The notes beneath the pieces were generated by a model. It saw only the letters and a program-made list of their open reading frames with translations, did no database searches and was not told where the DNA came from. The position numbers and the translations under genes were made by a program. Positions 52,256-61,636 of a DNA stretch of 64,000 bases are shown here, one piece after another. Source of the DNA: Alteribacillus bidgolensis (GTDB lineage Bacteria; Bacillota; Bacilli; Bacillales; Marinococcaceae); contig NZ_KZ614149.1 in the NCBI RefSeq assembly GCF_002886255.1, positions 2,604,001 to 2,668,000 on the forward strand. The letters run 5' to 3'. Numbering within the stretch: the stretch's first letter is position 1; every line of letters starts with the position of its first letter.

Positions 52256-54223
52256 TTAATCACCAAACAAGTTCTTCACTTTTTCTACTGTATATTCACT
52301 TCCGCCGCGTCCCTGTACATTTTCAATCATCATAGTGATCAGCATATCTTCATTTTCATAATCATAGGCCGCAAACCAGCCATTTTCCGTTCCGCCCTCT
52401 TCTCCTTGGGTCGTTTTTAGTTCTGCCGTTCCTGTTTTCCCGGCAATCGTTAGTTCATTCATAACGGGTTCATACGCTGAACCTCTTTCATTTTCAACGA
52501 TACCACGCAAGCCTTGTGTAATAATCTCTGTATCTTCTGCGGGAACGACTTGTTCCTGCCATACTTCTTTTGGATCATCACTAAGCTCGAGGGTTGGCTT
52601 TAGCATATCACCATCATTCAATAAGGGTGTATATACCACTGCCAGATGTATCGGTGACATCAGCATTTCGCCTTGTCCATATCCCGTGTCGGCGAGTAAT
52701 ATATCTTTATCCAATCCTTCATTTGATATAGCAGAGCCATTGACCGGAAACTCGTAAGGAATATCTTCTTCAAAACCAAAGCTGCGTAATCCTTCGGTAA
52801 AATTCTCTGCTCCGGTGTGAAGTGCAGCTTGGGCAAAATAAATATTATCTGACGTAATCAAAGCATCTTTTAAATTCACTTCATTTAATCGATCGGAAAC
52901 GCGTGTCACTTTATAGCCGCCCCAGCTCTGATCCGGCTGCCAGCTCTTTCCTTCGATCGTTTTCGCTTCCTTTGCATCAAGACTTCCGTTTTGTAGAGCA
53001 ATAGAAGCTGTAATCGGCTTAATTGTGGATCCTGGCGCGTACCGATTATTAAATCTAGCGGAAAACGGGGTTTCTGGGTGTTCATTTACTTCTTCAAATT
53101 CTCCGTCCGGCCATCCGAATACAAAATGATTTGGATCATATGCTGGTGTACTAACGAGTGCAAGTGTTTCCCCGGTTTTTGGATGAAGCGCCACTCCAGC
53201 ACCAGCGTCGCCTTCCATTTCATCATACATCTTTTGTTGAAAAGAAGCGTCTATTGTCGTCGTTATATCCGTTCCGTTCTCCACTTCTTTTTCAGCAATC
53301 GTCGTATCACTTTCTGGAATGTAGATCCGCCAGCCCTTAGATCCATGGAGCTTTTCCTCATACACACTTTCAAGCCCGGTACTCCCTACAACCGACCCAG
53401 CACCGTACTCATTTTTTGGAAGCTCCTCTAAGTCCACAGCGTTTACTTGACGGATATAACCAGTGAGATGGGCTGCTTTTTCAGCAAAAGGATAATAGCG
53501 TGCTGAAGACTCTTGAATCATTATCCCATCAATTTCTAAAAGGTCTTCTTCTATATCCTCTTTATCCGGCCTTAATTTCGTTACAGGAACAAAGGACTCA
53601 TCCGACACCCAGTCGGCGTCTAACGCTGATTCAATCTCTTCTTCATCGATATCAAGAAGTTCCACCAGTTCTTTAATGGAATCATCCTCCATTTTCCCAG
53701 GAACAAGCCCTGCTTGTTGAACCGGTGAATTAATCGCAAGCGGAGATCCATCCCGAGCGAAAATTTCGCCGCGAACCGGTTCGTCGGAAGTGACTTGAAC
53801 GGTCTCTTCTTCCTGAAGCTCCGGAAAAATAAAGGAAGAATCCCAATGAACTTTCCACGTCTCATCATCATCTGATTCTTCTTTCACAAGCTCGGCTTCA
53901 TCATCAAAAGAAATTTCTCCGGCCACTGTTTCCATCGACACTTCATACGGCCGAGGAACGTCTTCCTCTTTTTCTTCTGAAACTTCTGCTGCTTCTACTG
54001 TAATCTCCTCAGCTTCGATCCCATCATATATTGTCTCGTAGCGCTCTACAAAGGTTTTTTTATCAATGTTTTGCTGTGATTCTTCGGATAGGTATGTATA
54101 CATCGTTTCAAAATCCTGTTCATTCCAGGCAGAAACAAACTCGTTCATCACTTCCTCCTGGGTCGGCCCGTTCGAACAAGCAGCAAGACCGATAATAAAA
54201 AATGGCAGTATATATTTTTTCAT
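52256..54223 (-). CDS. pbpC: Class B penicillin-binding protein, PBP3/MecA type
   Basis: 655 residues. Lipoprotein-type signal with Cys16 in FFIIGLAACSNG; an NTF2-like MecA N-terminal domain (about 22-140, EFVSAWNEQDFETMYTYLS); a dimerisation domain starting PVRGEIFARDGSPLA; and a transpeptidase domain with the active-site Ser in APGSTIKPITAS, the SDN triad ITSDNIYFAQA and KTG in IAGKTGTAEL. B. subtilis PbpC (668 residues) has the same layout. It cross-links peptidoglycan outside the membrane. Very acidic, consistent with a salty exterior. CGGAGGG precedes the ATG. Members of this group often bind beta-lactams poorly. Confidence 0.92.
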   Translation of the reverse strand: MKKYILPFFIIGLAACSNGPTQEEVMNEFVSAWNEQDFETMYTYLSEESQQNIDKKTFVERYETIYDGIEAEEITVEAAEVSEEKEEDVPRPYEVSMETVAGEISFDDEAELVKEESDDDETWKVHWDSSFIFPELQEEETVQVTSDEPVRGEIFARDGSPLAINSPVQQAGLVPGKMEDDSIKELVELLDIDEEEIESALDADWVSDESFVPVTKLRPDKEDIEEDLLEIDGIMIQESSARYYPFAEKAAHLTGYIRQVNAVDLEELPKNEYGAGSVVGSTGLESVYEEKLHGSKGWRIYIPESDTTIAEKEVENGTDITTTIDASFQQKMYDEMEGDAGAGVALHPKTGETLALVSTPAYDPNHFVFGWPDGEFEEVNEHPETPFSARFNNRYAPGSTIKPITASIALQNGSLDAKEAKTIEGKSWQPDQSWGGYKVTRVSDRLNEVNLKDALITSDNIYFAQAALHTGAENFTEGLRSFGFEEDIPYEFPVNGSAISNEGLDKDILLADTGYGQGEMLMSPIHLAVVYTPLLNDGDMLKPTLELSDDPKEVWQEQVVPAEDTEIITQGLRGIVENERGSAYEPVMNELTIAGKTGTAELKTTQGEEGGTENGWFAAYDYENEDMLITMMIENVQGRGGSEYTVEKVKNLFGD

Positions 54224-54329
54224 CTATATACCCTCCGTTCGTCTGAATCTCCCATCAATCTATTGTACTAGAGAACAAATATATTATAACCTTCCTTCTT
54301 TAAAATAACAGAAAGCTAAAATACAAAAA

Positions 54330-54455
54330 TTATCCCTGTGGTGTGAATTTTTTCACTTGCTGATTTAATTGTTCAGCTAATTTTCCCAGAGAGTCAGCAT
54401 TTTCAGAGATTTCGTGTTTTTTGAATCCGTTAGAAGCAGCCCAATAGACTTAATA
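54330..54455 (-). pseudogene. Methyl-accepting chemotaxis protein, C-terminal remnant
   Basis: KHEISENADSLGKLAEQLNQ followed by QVKKFTPQG and a stop is the usual final helix and tail of a chemoreceptor signalling domain. Nothing upstream continues it. The rest of 54224-54619 holds the divergent promoters of pbpC and the exonuclease gene. Confidence 0.6.
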
Positions 54456-54619
54456 TTATTAAATGATAATGGTTCGTAAAATCCAACACAAAATTACCTT
54501 TTTATTCAATAAATACTACTTATTGGAATAAAAATGTTACAGAGTATCAGCCTATATCACTGAACAACGTTTCGAATTTTTGATATAGTAAACGTAGGAA
54601 AAAAGGAGAGGAAAAGAAT

Positions 54620-55522
54620 ATGCAAAAAAATAAAATAATGCTAGTGGACGGAATGGCTCTTTTATTCCGGGCATTTTACGCGACAGCCATGAGCAATTAC
54701 TATATGGTTAACAGCAAAGGCCTGCCAACAAACGGGGTATACGGTCTGGTCAAACATCTGTTTACGGCAGTTAATCGATATCAGCCAACACATGTGATTT
54801 GCTGCTGGGATATGGGAAGCCACACCTTCCGAAATGACCTCTACCCTGATTACAAAGCGAATCGCGGTGCTCCTCCTGAGGAACTGATTCCGCAATTTGA
54901 CCTTGCTAGAGAGGTTGTTGAAGCATTGAACATTCCAAACGTAGGTGTTGAAGGCTATGAAGCCGATGATTGCATCGGTACGCTAAGCAGCGTTTTCAGC
55001 GGGGATAATGAGGTATTGATTCTCTCCGGCGATCAAGACCTGCTTCAATTGCTGCAGCCAAACGTTACGGTTTTGCTTCTGAAAAAAGGCTATGGCCATT
55101 ACGCTGAATATAACGCAGCTTCTTTTACCGAAGAAAAAGGTATTTCCCCGTCCCAAATGGTGGATGTCAAAGCACTGATGGGTGACACGAGCGACAATTA
55201 TCCCGGTGTGCGCGGCATCGGTGAAAAAACAGCTTTGAAACTATTAAAACAGCACCAGACGATCGAAGGAATACTAGAAAATCTGGATGCCTTAACAAAA
55301 GGACAGCGCACCAAAATTGAAGAGAACCTCGAGATGCTCCACCTTTCTCGCCAGCTTGCTCGTATTCATTGTGAAGCCGGCATTACATGCTCACTAGAAG
55401 ATGCCTTGTATGCAATTGACGATATGAAAATGGCCGCCGCTTTTGACGACCTCGAATTTCGCAACTGGCGTAAGAACCTTATCATTCAGCAGGAAGAAAA
55501 AATAGTTGATCCCTTCTCTTGA
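54620..55522 (+). CDS. ypcP: 5'-3' exonuclease (YpcP type)
   Basis: 300 residues, corresponding to the 5'-nuclease domain of DNA polymerase I as a separate protein. Metal-site motifs: IMLVDGMALLFRAFY, CCWDMGSHTFRNDLYPDYKA, EGYEADDCIGTL, ILSGDQDLLQLL and GDTSDNYPGVRGIGEKTA (helix-hairpin-helix). It can remove RNA primers and 5' flaps in replication and repair, overlapping with PolI. AAAAGGAGAGG precedes the ATG. A GC-rich hairpin (55543-55573) lies after the stop. Confidence 0.92.
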   Translation: MQKNKIMLVDGMALLFRAFYATAMSNYYMVNSKGLPTNGVYGLVKHLFTAVNRYQPTHVICCWDMGSHTFRNDLYPDYKANRGAPPEELIPQFDLAREVVEALNIPNVGVEGYEADDCIGTLSSVFSGDNEVLILSGDQDLLQLLQPNVTVLLLKKGYGHYAEYNAASFTEEKGISPSQMVDVKALMGDTSDNYPGVRGIGEKTALKLLKQHQTIEGILENLDALTKGQRTKIEENLEMLHLSRQLARIHCEAGITCSLEDALYAIDDMKMAAAFDDLEFRNWRKNLIIQQEEKIVDPFS

Positions 55523-55905
55523 ACTTCTCCACTTAGCTTACGCTTACTGGGGGAGTTCTGCGCCCCCAGCGTAACTCTCAGTTATTGAAGAGGCTTATAA
55601 CGGTTTCCCCTTCATTTTTCCATTCTTTAACCCATTGCAACACAAGCTGTGTTCTTATTTTATATGTACCGTGTTCCATTTCGATATGTCTTATAAATCG
55701 ATTTTCTCGGTTAAGAAAGAAGTAAACGCATCGACCGCAGGAGTTGGATAGTAGTGATTATGGTGTACTACATAAAAATGACGCTTACAACTGATCCCGC
55801 TTACGTTTTTAAAGGTTGTATAATTCCAAGCTTTTGTTCTATTTCGAACGTCATTTTTGAAAGAAAGGCAATCCCTCCTTCAGTAATAACTGCTTGACAG
55901 CATTA
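55523..55905. other. Intergenic gap
   Basis: Contains the hairpin TACGCTTACTGGGGG with CCCCCAGCGTA at 55543-55573, without a T tract. No gene recognised in the remainder. Confidence 0.45.
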
Positions 55906-56398
55906 TGACAATAACACCTATACACATGAAGAATCACGGACATGGTTTGAGTGAGGTAGGAATTGTAATTGGTATTCATATCGGGGCCATGTACCTGCCA
56001 TCCCTTGTGACGGGAGTAATTGTCGATAAGGCTGGACGAACAATTTGACCATCGTTTCTGGTTTCACACTGCTGGCTGCGGGCTTCTTGCAGCTGCTGCA
56101 CCTGTACATTCCGTTACAGTGCTCGCTATTGCTCTCGCATTACTTGGGGTTGGCTGGAACGTTGGATTGATTACTGGAACTGCGCTCATTGTAGATGCAA
56201 CAAACCCGCCTGCCCAGGCAAAAACACAAGGATCTGTTGATGTCTTCATCGCTTTGGCAGGGGCCTCGGGGGGGGGGCACTATCAGGAATATTGTAGGAG
56301 TTTCAAGTTTTGCAACCTTATCCGTTGCTGGGGGTATCCTTTCATTACTGCCTCTTCCCCTCATTATCTGGTCCCGACGCAATCAAAATAAAAAGTGA
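55906..56398 (+). pseudogene. MFS transporter, C-terminal half, frameshifted
   Basis: Frames give MTITPIHMKNHGHGLSEVGI, IGAMYLPSLVTGVIVDKAGR, then in a second frame LLGVGWNVGLITGTALIVDA and in a third VGVSSFATLSVAGGILSLLP. These are helices 7-12 of a major facilitator superfamily transporter. One frameshift is at about 56048 and the other at a run of G residues at 56268-56277. The first half is absent. Confidence 0.78.
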
Positions 56399-57079
56399 CA
56401 TTATTAAAAAGGATACGGTGGAACGAGAATTTTGTCATATTGCAATAGTATCATACAATTGTCTCTATTGTAGCTGAAGCTTGGCCGGAGTTTGAAGTGG
56501 CTGATGCTGCTCTTAAGCAAAATATTCTTTACATTTATTAGCCATCAGTTTTTTGTGATAGTCCGTAGTTTCTTGATCTACTTTTTCATTTTTGACTTGT
56601 ACCGTAAGCAATTCTTTTGCTGCCAGCTTAATTAACAGCACGATTAATAGATGCCGACCACCATGGATAGTAAATGTACGGAAACGGATAGTATTTTGGA
56701 AATAACGGCGAGTAAACAGAGCATTTCGGATAGTAAATGGCTTTAAATAGATAGTATTTCCATATTATTTGAAAACCCTTATATTGTATAGAAGCCCAAT
56801 TAGAGATATTATCTTTTTAGGTTCCCTTATTTAGTTTTATTTTTCTTTCTGATGTGATCCCTTTACCTCATCATCCTGCTGACACGGATAACCTAGGAGC
56901 TGAATGGTTTGTGATAATTGCTGCTCTTTTTTATCCATTTTATATTGCAGCCGTTAATTTAGTTGGCATTGTTAAAGAATAATGTCTTCCGATCGACAAA
57001 AGGGCTCCCATTCACTGTTCAAAAGCAGCGTTTTGGGACAGCCCTATATTTAAAAATGTTGAACATCGTGCTCCAATCG
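56399..57079. other. Gap with relic and tandem repeat
   Basis: Besides the 21-bp repeat listed separately, a short plus-strand frame ending at 56982 reads DVIPLPHHPADTDNLGAEWF and then VIIAALFYPFYIAAVNLVGI, like the end of a small membrane protein without a start. No other gene. Confidence 0.4.
56665..56769 (+). repeat. Degenerate 21-bp tandem repeat, five units
   Basis: Units start at 56665, 56686, 56707, 56728 and 56749, each exactly 21 bp and beginning GGATAGTA, GGATAGTA, GGCGAGTA, GGATAGTA and AGATAGTA. The rest of each unit is AT-rich and variable. The period equals two helical turns. Confidence 0.7.
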
Positions 57080-57367
57080 CTACTTAGGCGCTGACATCGT
57101 TTTTTGTAACACCGCATATTCCTCTACGGTATTCCCTTTTTGCTCCGTATACATTTTATAATAATGACAGAAACGGTAACGTTTGTTTGCTTTGTTCCAT
57201 GCTTTTTTTGGCTTTTTTCCTTTTTTGTCTGCTTTGTATATTTCCATAGAGAAAAAATCTTCTTTATCGATCACAGCCGCCATCATGGGTGAATTAGAAA
57301 GTAAAAAATATCCCCTTTTCCACTCACGCGCCTCTGCGTCTTTATTATCATTTCCATAGACCCTCAC
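57080..57367 (-). CDS. Uncharacterised charged protein
   Basis: 95 residues: VRVYGNDNKDAEAREWKRGY, FLLSNSPMMAAVIDKEDFFS and a very basic middle KADKKGKKPKKAWNKANKRY. Sequence suggests a small beta-sheet protein with a Lys-rich loop. GTG at 57367 is nine bases after AGGAGG, better than the TTG at 57373. No family recognised. Single gene. Confidence 0.55.
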   Translation of the reverse strand: MRVYGNDNKDAEAREWKRGYFLLSNSPMMAAVIDKEDFFSMEIYKADKKGKKPKKAWNKANKRYRFCHYYKMYTEQKGNTVEEYAVLQKTMSAPK

Positions 57368-57661
57368 TTCCAATTACCTCCTGCATTTCCATTTAACTTG
57401 ATTTTATAAGATTCTTTGTGATCATGCAAAAAGTCACAAAAACAGTTAAATGGCAATAGCAGCTTTTATTCTATACGAATAGGCTTTTTAATATCGGGAG
57501 GCAGCGAATCCTTCTCAGACCTTTACATCTGAAATTTTTGTAGTATTATTAATTTAGCTCTTTGTCTTTTTTGTGACAAAGATAGATGAATATCATAATT
57601 TTTCGACATTTAAACACTTTACACCATAGAAACTGGAACATTGTATAGGAGGATTTACAGG

Positions 57662-57991
57662 ATGATTGGTCAAAGAATCGTCCATTATCGGATGAAAAAT
57701 AATATGTCCATATTGGAGCTAGCACAAAAAACAGGGATTTCCACCAGCCATTTGAAAAAAATAGAAGAAGACAAATATTCATATCCATCTGTTCAAAAGC
57801 TTGAACAGATAGCGAACGTGTTAAATATCCCTGTTCAGCTCTTGCTCGGACCGCAGACTTCACAAGAAAAAGAAACTGAGCTAGATGACGTTTGGATTGA
57901 AGTCGTAAAGGAAGCAATGGAGTCTGGAGTGTCAAAGGAACAATTTAAAGCTTTTATAGAAAACAAAAAAAGAGAACGAGATGATGAATAA
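57662..57991 (+). CDS. sinR: Transcriptional regulator SinR
   Basis: 109 residues. N-terminal XRE-type helix-turn-helix: MIGQRIVHYRMKNNMSILEL, AQKTGISTSHLKKIEEDKYS and PSVQKLEQIANVLNIPVQLL. The C-terminal SinI/SinR dimerisation helix pair is DDVWIEVVKEAMESGVSKEQ and FKAFIENKKR. Length and both domains match B. subtilis SinR (111 residues), repressor of biofilm matrix genes. ATG is nine bases after AGGAGG. No sinI antagonist gene lies beside it. Confidence 0.9.
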   Translation: MIGQRIVHYRMKNNMSILELAQKTGISTSHLKKIEEDKYSYPSVQKLEQIANVLNIPVQLLLGPQTSQEKETELDDVWIEVVKEAMESGVSKEQFKAFIENKKRERDDE

Positions 57992-58102
57992 TTTTTTATT
58001 TTTCTGCTTCTTCATTCCTCGTCGATTAGACCTGGTTTATACATAATCAACGCCGTTCTGTTGTGGTTCATTACGTATTAAACGAGGCGGATGTTATGAT
58101 TT

Positions 58103-58203
58103 GTTTCTACTTTAGGAATGTTTAACTTTATTAAAGGATCAAAGTATAAGCAAAACTACGACTTCCGGCATTTGGACTTGGCGGTAAGCCAAGTTTTTCT
58201 AAG
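58103..58203 (-). repeat. Interspersed palindromic repeat, copy F (full length)
   Basis: In minus orientation: AAAACTTGGCTTACCGCC, AAGTCCAAATGCCGGAAGTC, GTAGTTTTGCTTATACTTTG, ATCCTTTAATAAAGTTAAAC and ATTCCTAAAGTAGAAA. Nearly identical to copy D. It lies in the convergent gap between sinR and a lipoprotein gene. Confidence 0.85.
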
Positions 58204-58230
58204 AAGATATATACCATAATTTGCAGGCAC

Positions 58231-58566
58231 CTATTGCTCGTTTTCTAGTTTAAAACTTTCCGTTTCTCCGTTCCAATGAATGGAGGCTTCTATCTCGTCA
58301 TCTTCATTAGTGACCGCACAGCCACTGCAGCCGCTTCCGCTATGTTCTAAAAATTCTTCGTCATTTAACGGTGCACCATGCACCGTTATATCATCCATTT
58401 CATAATTAACCACCTTAGGGGCTGGTTCCTCTCCAATATAGCGGATAATGTACTCTATATCCTCCCTGTCAGCTTTTTGAATGTGGGCAGTGTATTTCAC
58501 AGACCAATTTTCTCCTTCTCCTTCGAAATGAAGAGTCTCCTGGTTATTGCACCCCGCTAAGGTCAA
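58231..58566 (-). CDS. Putative lipoprotein with 5' frameshift
   Basis: About 111 residues from TTG 58566. The frame upstream reads KTFFLFSLLTLAGCNN, a good lipoprotein signal, but a TAA lies just before it and the only ATG (MNGKRLSSF) is in another frame. A one-base indel near 58600 would join them. The mature part is acidic, with HIQKADREDIEYIIRYIGEE and a SGSGCSGCAV Cys pair near the C-terminus. No family recognised. As read, the signal peptide would be incomplete. Confidence 0.5.
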   Translation of the reverse strand: MTLAGCNNQETLHFEGEGENWSVKYTAHIQKADREDIEYIIRYIGEEPAPKVVNYEMDDITVHGAPLNDEEFLEHSGSGCSGCAVTNEDDEIEASIHWNGETESFKLENEQ

Positions 58567-58860
58567 AAGACTGAAAAGGAAGAAAGTCTTTTACCGTTCA
58601 TGTCCCTTCCCCCTCAAAACCCAAAAGAATAATAATCGCTAATCTTCATACTTCACTTTTAAGAAACAAACTCTGCAACAAAGACTAAGGTTAGGAAAAT
58701 ATAATGGACATACCTATCGTACAAACTTGAATTCTTTTATATCATTCAAGATACCCTCTCGGTAACTTCTAAGCACAAGAGACTCTATTTACGTTTCAGG
58801 CAGCATTATGATGTTTGGTTAGCAATGGATGAATGGATCATTACATTACAGTAAAAAATG

Positions 58861-60177
58861 TTAACGTTTCTTTCGGAACAAAGTCTTTCCTCTATGCAAT
58901 GCTTTTTCGAGGGATTCAAGGTTTCGGGAAATAGACGACTGCATCATGCCCTGTTTTTCATGCGAGTAAAACCGCACACTGTCTTTTGGGATTACTGTTT
59001 TCCTCCCTATCAGCAATTTCAAATATTCGATATGATACTCATTTTGCTCCATGACCGCACGTTCTATTTCTTCCGTATACGCTTTAATTTGTTCTTCTGT
59101 CATTACATCATCTAAAGAAAAATGCAAATACAAGACGAAAGGATTAATAGGTTCGGCGATGTAAATGGACTGTGTCTCTTCTCTGTAACCGATCGTTCTC
59201 TTTTTAAACGGGTCAGCGTCGAGCGACATTTTTTCTGGGGCTCTGATGTCACCGGTTAGGCCAATTAGAGATAAATATTCCTCTTCAACAGAATAATAAA
59301 GAGCTGCAGCAAAACAGTCATTAATGGTGTTTACGACGGCAGGGTTATAATCAGGTGCTTGCACAATGTCGACGGGTTGATTGAAAAACGAGATTGCTTT
59401 TTCTAAAAAAGCAGACCACCTTTTCCTGCTGTCCCCTGTATCTTGAAGTATCTCATTATACGCATGAAGCGTCATGAGCGAATAATCAGCATAATGAAGA
59501 AGCCGAGCAGCCTGATTTTTTAATGTTTGAATGTTTTCTCTTTCTGAGATAAAACCAATAACAGAGCGTAACGATGTGCTTAGCATCGCAGAAATGTTTT
59601 GGGCCTGTTCCTTACCCTTTGAAATGTCAAAATCATAAAGCCAATGTCCGTTTTGAAACAACTCAAAGAGAAACGCCCAAATAAACGGATCGGCCGTTTC
59701 AAGAAATTGTTTTGCCAGACCTTCGCTTTCTATTTCATCTATTATCCAATGTTCAAACGGATCATACGGAGAATCGGGTGCACGGTGATGGTCGTTTAAA
59801 AAGGTGTTGTGAAGGGACTCTAGTTTTTTTTGTATTCTAAAAAAACTTTCTTTTACCTCTGGGGAGACAAACACAAGGATGTGCTTTTTTTCCATAACAG
59901 CTGCTTTATACTCTAAATAAGCCGGCGTCACATTTCCTGGCAAGAGTTTTGGACTGGCACCTGCTTTTCGGTGAATGAGAAGGACAAAAACATCGCTTGC
60001 TTTCACGACGTCCTGGCATTGCTTTAACGTATCCTTTTCCCACGTGCCAAAATCCCCGTCTTCAAATATAGGAACGTGATGTCCACTCTCTTCTAAATGC
60101 TTTTTCACTATTTTCCGCGGTATTTTTAAATCTTCTTCATAAGCAGAGCTTATAAATATCCTCGTTTTATTGATCAA
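58861..60177 (-). CDS. DUF4062 domain protein
   Basis: 438 residues. The N-terminal 125 residues form a DUF4062 (TIR-related) domain: NKTRIFISSAYEEDLKIPRK, GHHVPIFEDGDFGTWEKDTL, KASDVFVLLIHRKAG and TPAYLEYKAAVMEKKHILVF. The remaining 300 residues are helical and match nothing I recognise (for example NDCFAAALYYSVEEEYLSLI). DUF4062 is found in NACHT-type and predicted conflict proteins. TTG at 60177 is eight bases after AAGGGAGG; in-frame ATGs further upstream have no such site. Single gene, not in an evident operon. Confidence 0.72.
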   Translation of the reverse strand: MINKTRIFISSAYEEDLKIPRKIVKKHLEESGHHVPIFEDGDFGTWEKDTLKQCQDVVKASDVFVLLIHRKAGASPKLLPGNVTPAYLEYKAAVMEKKHILVFVSPEVKESFFRIQKKLESLHNTFLNDHHRAPDSPYDPFEHWIIDEIESEGLAKQFLETADPFIWAFLFELFQNGHWLYDFDISKGKEQAQNISAMLSTSLRSVIGFISERENIQTLKNQAARLLHYADYSLMTLHAYNEILQDTGDSRKRWSAFLEKAISFFNQPVDIVQAPDYNPAVVNTINDCFAAALYYSVEEEYLSLIGLTGDIRAPEKMSLDADPFKKRTIGYREETQSIYIAEPINPFVLYLHFSLDDVMTEEQIKAYTEEIERAVMEQNEYHIEYLKLLIGRKTVIPKDSVRFYSHEKQGMMQSSISRNLESLEKALHRGKTLFRKKR

Positions 60178-60339
60178 GGGAACAACCTCCCTTATCATAA
60201 GATTGATTTTAACCATCAGGAAGAGATGTCTGCATATAATTATCATCTCCCCTTCCCTTTTACTACCTAGATTTTACCATAATTTTCAACTTCTCGTATT
60301 AACTGAGGTTATGAATATTATTCCCTTTTTTTGTCTCTA

Positions 60340-60374
60340 ACCTTTAACAAATTTAAACGTTCCTAAAGTAGAAA
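60340..60374 (+). repeat. Interspersed repeat, copy G (module 2 only)
   Basis: CCTTTAACAAATTTAAACGT and TCCTAAAGTAGAAA match module 2 of the repeat family. Confidence 0.55.
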
Positions 60375-60430
60375 TAAAAAGGCAAAAGGGAGACGAGGAT
60401 CACCTGCTTAGAATGGTTTTATTCCAATTC

Positions 60431-60470
60431 AAAAAAGAACTGCCTCCAGCTTGTGAGACAGTCCCTTCTA
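60431..60470 (-). terminator. Terminator of the DPBB/DUF3889 gene
   Basis: On the minus strand GGGACTGTCTC and GAGGCAGTTC pair, followed by TTTTTT. Confidence 0.75.
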
Positions 60471-60476
60471 TTATTT

Positions 60477-61154
60477 TCACATTTCCTGTATATCAAAAGA
60501 GATCACTTGGTTTGTGTTTGTTTGATAAATAACATTGCCGCGGACTTGCCTGGATTGGTGCGGTGATTGCAATAGCAGATCATATGTTTCTTTTGTCTGC
60601 TGTGGATTCATGTGGGTTTTCCCAACGGCCTGGAAATTGGTCACATAATAACTCGGATAAGCCGTCTGTGTAATGGCCGATAAATACTCTCCCCATCTTC
60701 CATTACCCATTCCTGAATCTGGCTGCTGTATTGGCGTAATCTCAACATTTAAGACACCTACTTCAAGGTTGGCACCTAATGCTTCAAAAGCGTTGCGGTG
60801 AAGATTAATTTTATTAGGCGGATAGCCTCTCGTCTGATCGACAACCGTTACCGTCACTTCTTTGTCAGGAGAAGTAAGATTTTTAATTCTTAAGGATTGG
60901 CCGCATTGATAAGGAGAATTTTCTCCAACCGAAGCTGTCATGTAATTATTGTGAGACCAGGGGATACCGCATTTTGTTACTGGTCCTCCCTCTGTCCAGG
61001 TAGCCTGCCCCCGAACAGCTTGCTGACGATCAAAATCATTAGAAAACCCTGAATAACTTCTATCTTCCATGTAATAAGGGTGTTTTTCATAAGGCTCGGT
61101 GTGATAAGGGTAAAAGGCATATGGGTTTCCTGTTGGGTAATAATAAAAGTACAT
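60477..61154 (-). CDS. DPBB (RlpA-like) and DUF3889 protein
   Basis: 225 residues. The first 40 are Tyr/Pro-rich (YFYYYPTGNPYAFYPYHTEP). Residues 48-140 form a double-psi beta-barrel of the RlpA/expansin type: GQATWTEGGPVTKCGIPWSH, NSPYQCGQSLRIKN and VVDQTRGYPPNKINLHRNAF. The C-terminus is DUF3889-like (YYVTNFQAVGKTHMNPQQTK). No signal peptide. The Tyr-rich start and lack of signal suggest a spore coat or surface protein. GGAGGAG precedes the ATG. Confidence 0.78.
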   Translation of the reverse strand: MYFYYYPTGNPYAFYPYHTEPYEKHPYYMEDRSYSGFSNDFDRQQAVRGQATWTEGGPVTKCGIPWSHNNYMTASVGENSPYQCGQSLRIKNLTSPDKEVTVTVVDQTRGYPPNKINLHRNAFEALGANLEVGVLNVEITPIQQPDSGMGNGRWGEYLSAITQTAYPSYYVTNFQAVGKTHMNPQQTKETYDLLLQSPHQSRQVRGNVIYQTNTNQVISFDIQEM

Positions 61155-61276
61155 ATTTCTCCTCCTTTCTTTAAAACTCTGGGTTACTATATGCCTAAAA
61201 TAGGTTGGCCTGTTACAAAAAAATACTGGTAAAAATTGGACAGAGCGCTTTATTCAATTGGTGATTTAATGGTGAT

Positions 61277-61636
61277 TTAACTTTCTTCTGATTTACTTGG
61301 AGACTGCAATTGCTTTTCTTTACGCAAAATCCCCATTAGTCCCGCTGGTACAAGAAATAGTGCCGGAACCACACCAAATAGACCAATAGAAAACAAAATG
61401 GCTATGCCGCTTATAGCCATTAACCAGCCGCCTGTTTTCGGTTTAAACTTCACAACGATCGCTCCTGCAATCGCTAAAGCACTGAACAAAAAAGCACTAG
61501 CACCTAATCCTGTCAAACTGCTGGCCGTTTCATTAAAAGCTTCATCAAGGCTTCCCATAAATAACGCAAAAAAGGCACCGCCAAATCCAATCAACCCTCC
61601 AATAATCCCAAGTACCATTTCCGTCACTCTGCTCAT
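61277..61636 (-). CDS. DUF4064-type membrane protein
   Basis: 119 residues with four hydrophobic helices: MVLGIIGGLIGFGGAFFALF, GLGASAFLFSALAIAGAIVV, GGWLMAISGIAILFSIGL and VVPALFLVPAGLMGILRKEK. The spacing and the short polar loops match DUF4064, a family without known function in Bacillota. GGGGGAAGG precedes the start. Single gene. Confidence 0.75.
   Translation of the reverse strand: MSRVTEMVLGIIGGLIGFGGAFFALFMGSLDEAFNETASSLTGLGASAFLFSALAIAGAIVVKFKPKTGGWLMAISGIAILFSIGLFGVVPALFLVPAGLMGILRKEKQLQSPSKSEES

Noticed and set aside
57549..57935. 128-residue minus-strand frame across sinR
   Set aside because: Antisense shadow of SinR, which has a full family match and a good ribosome binding site.
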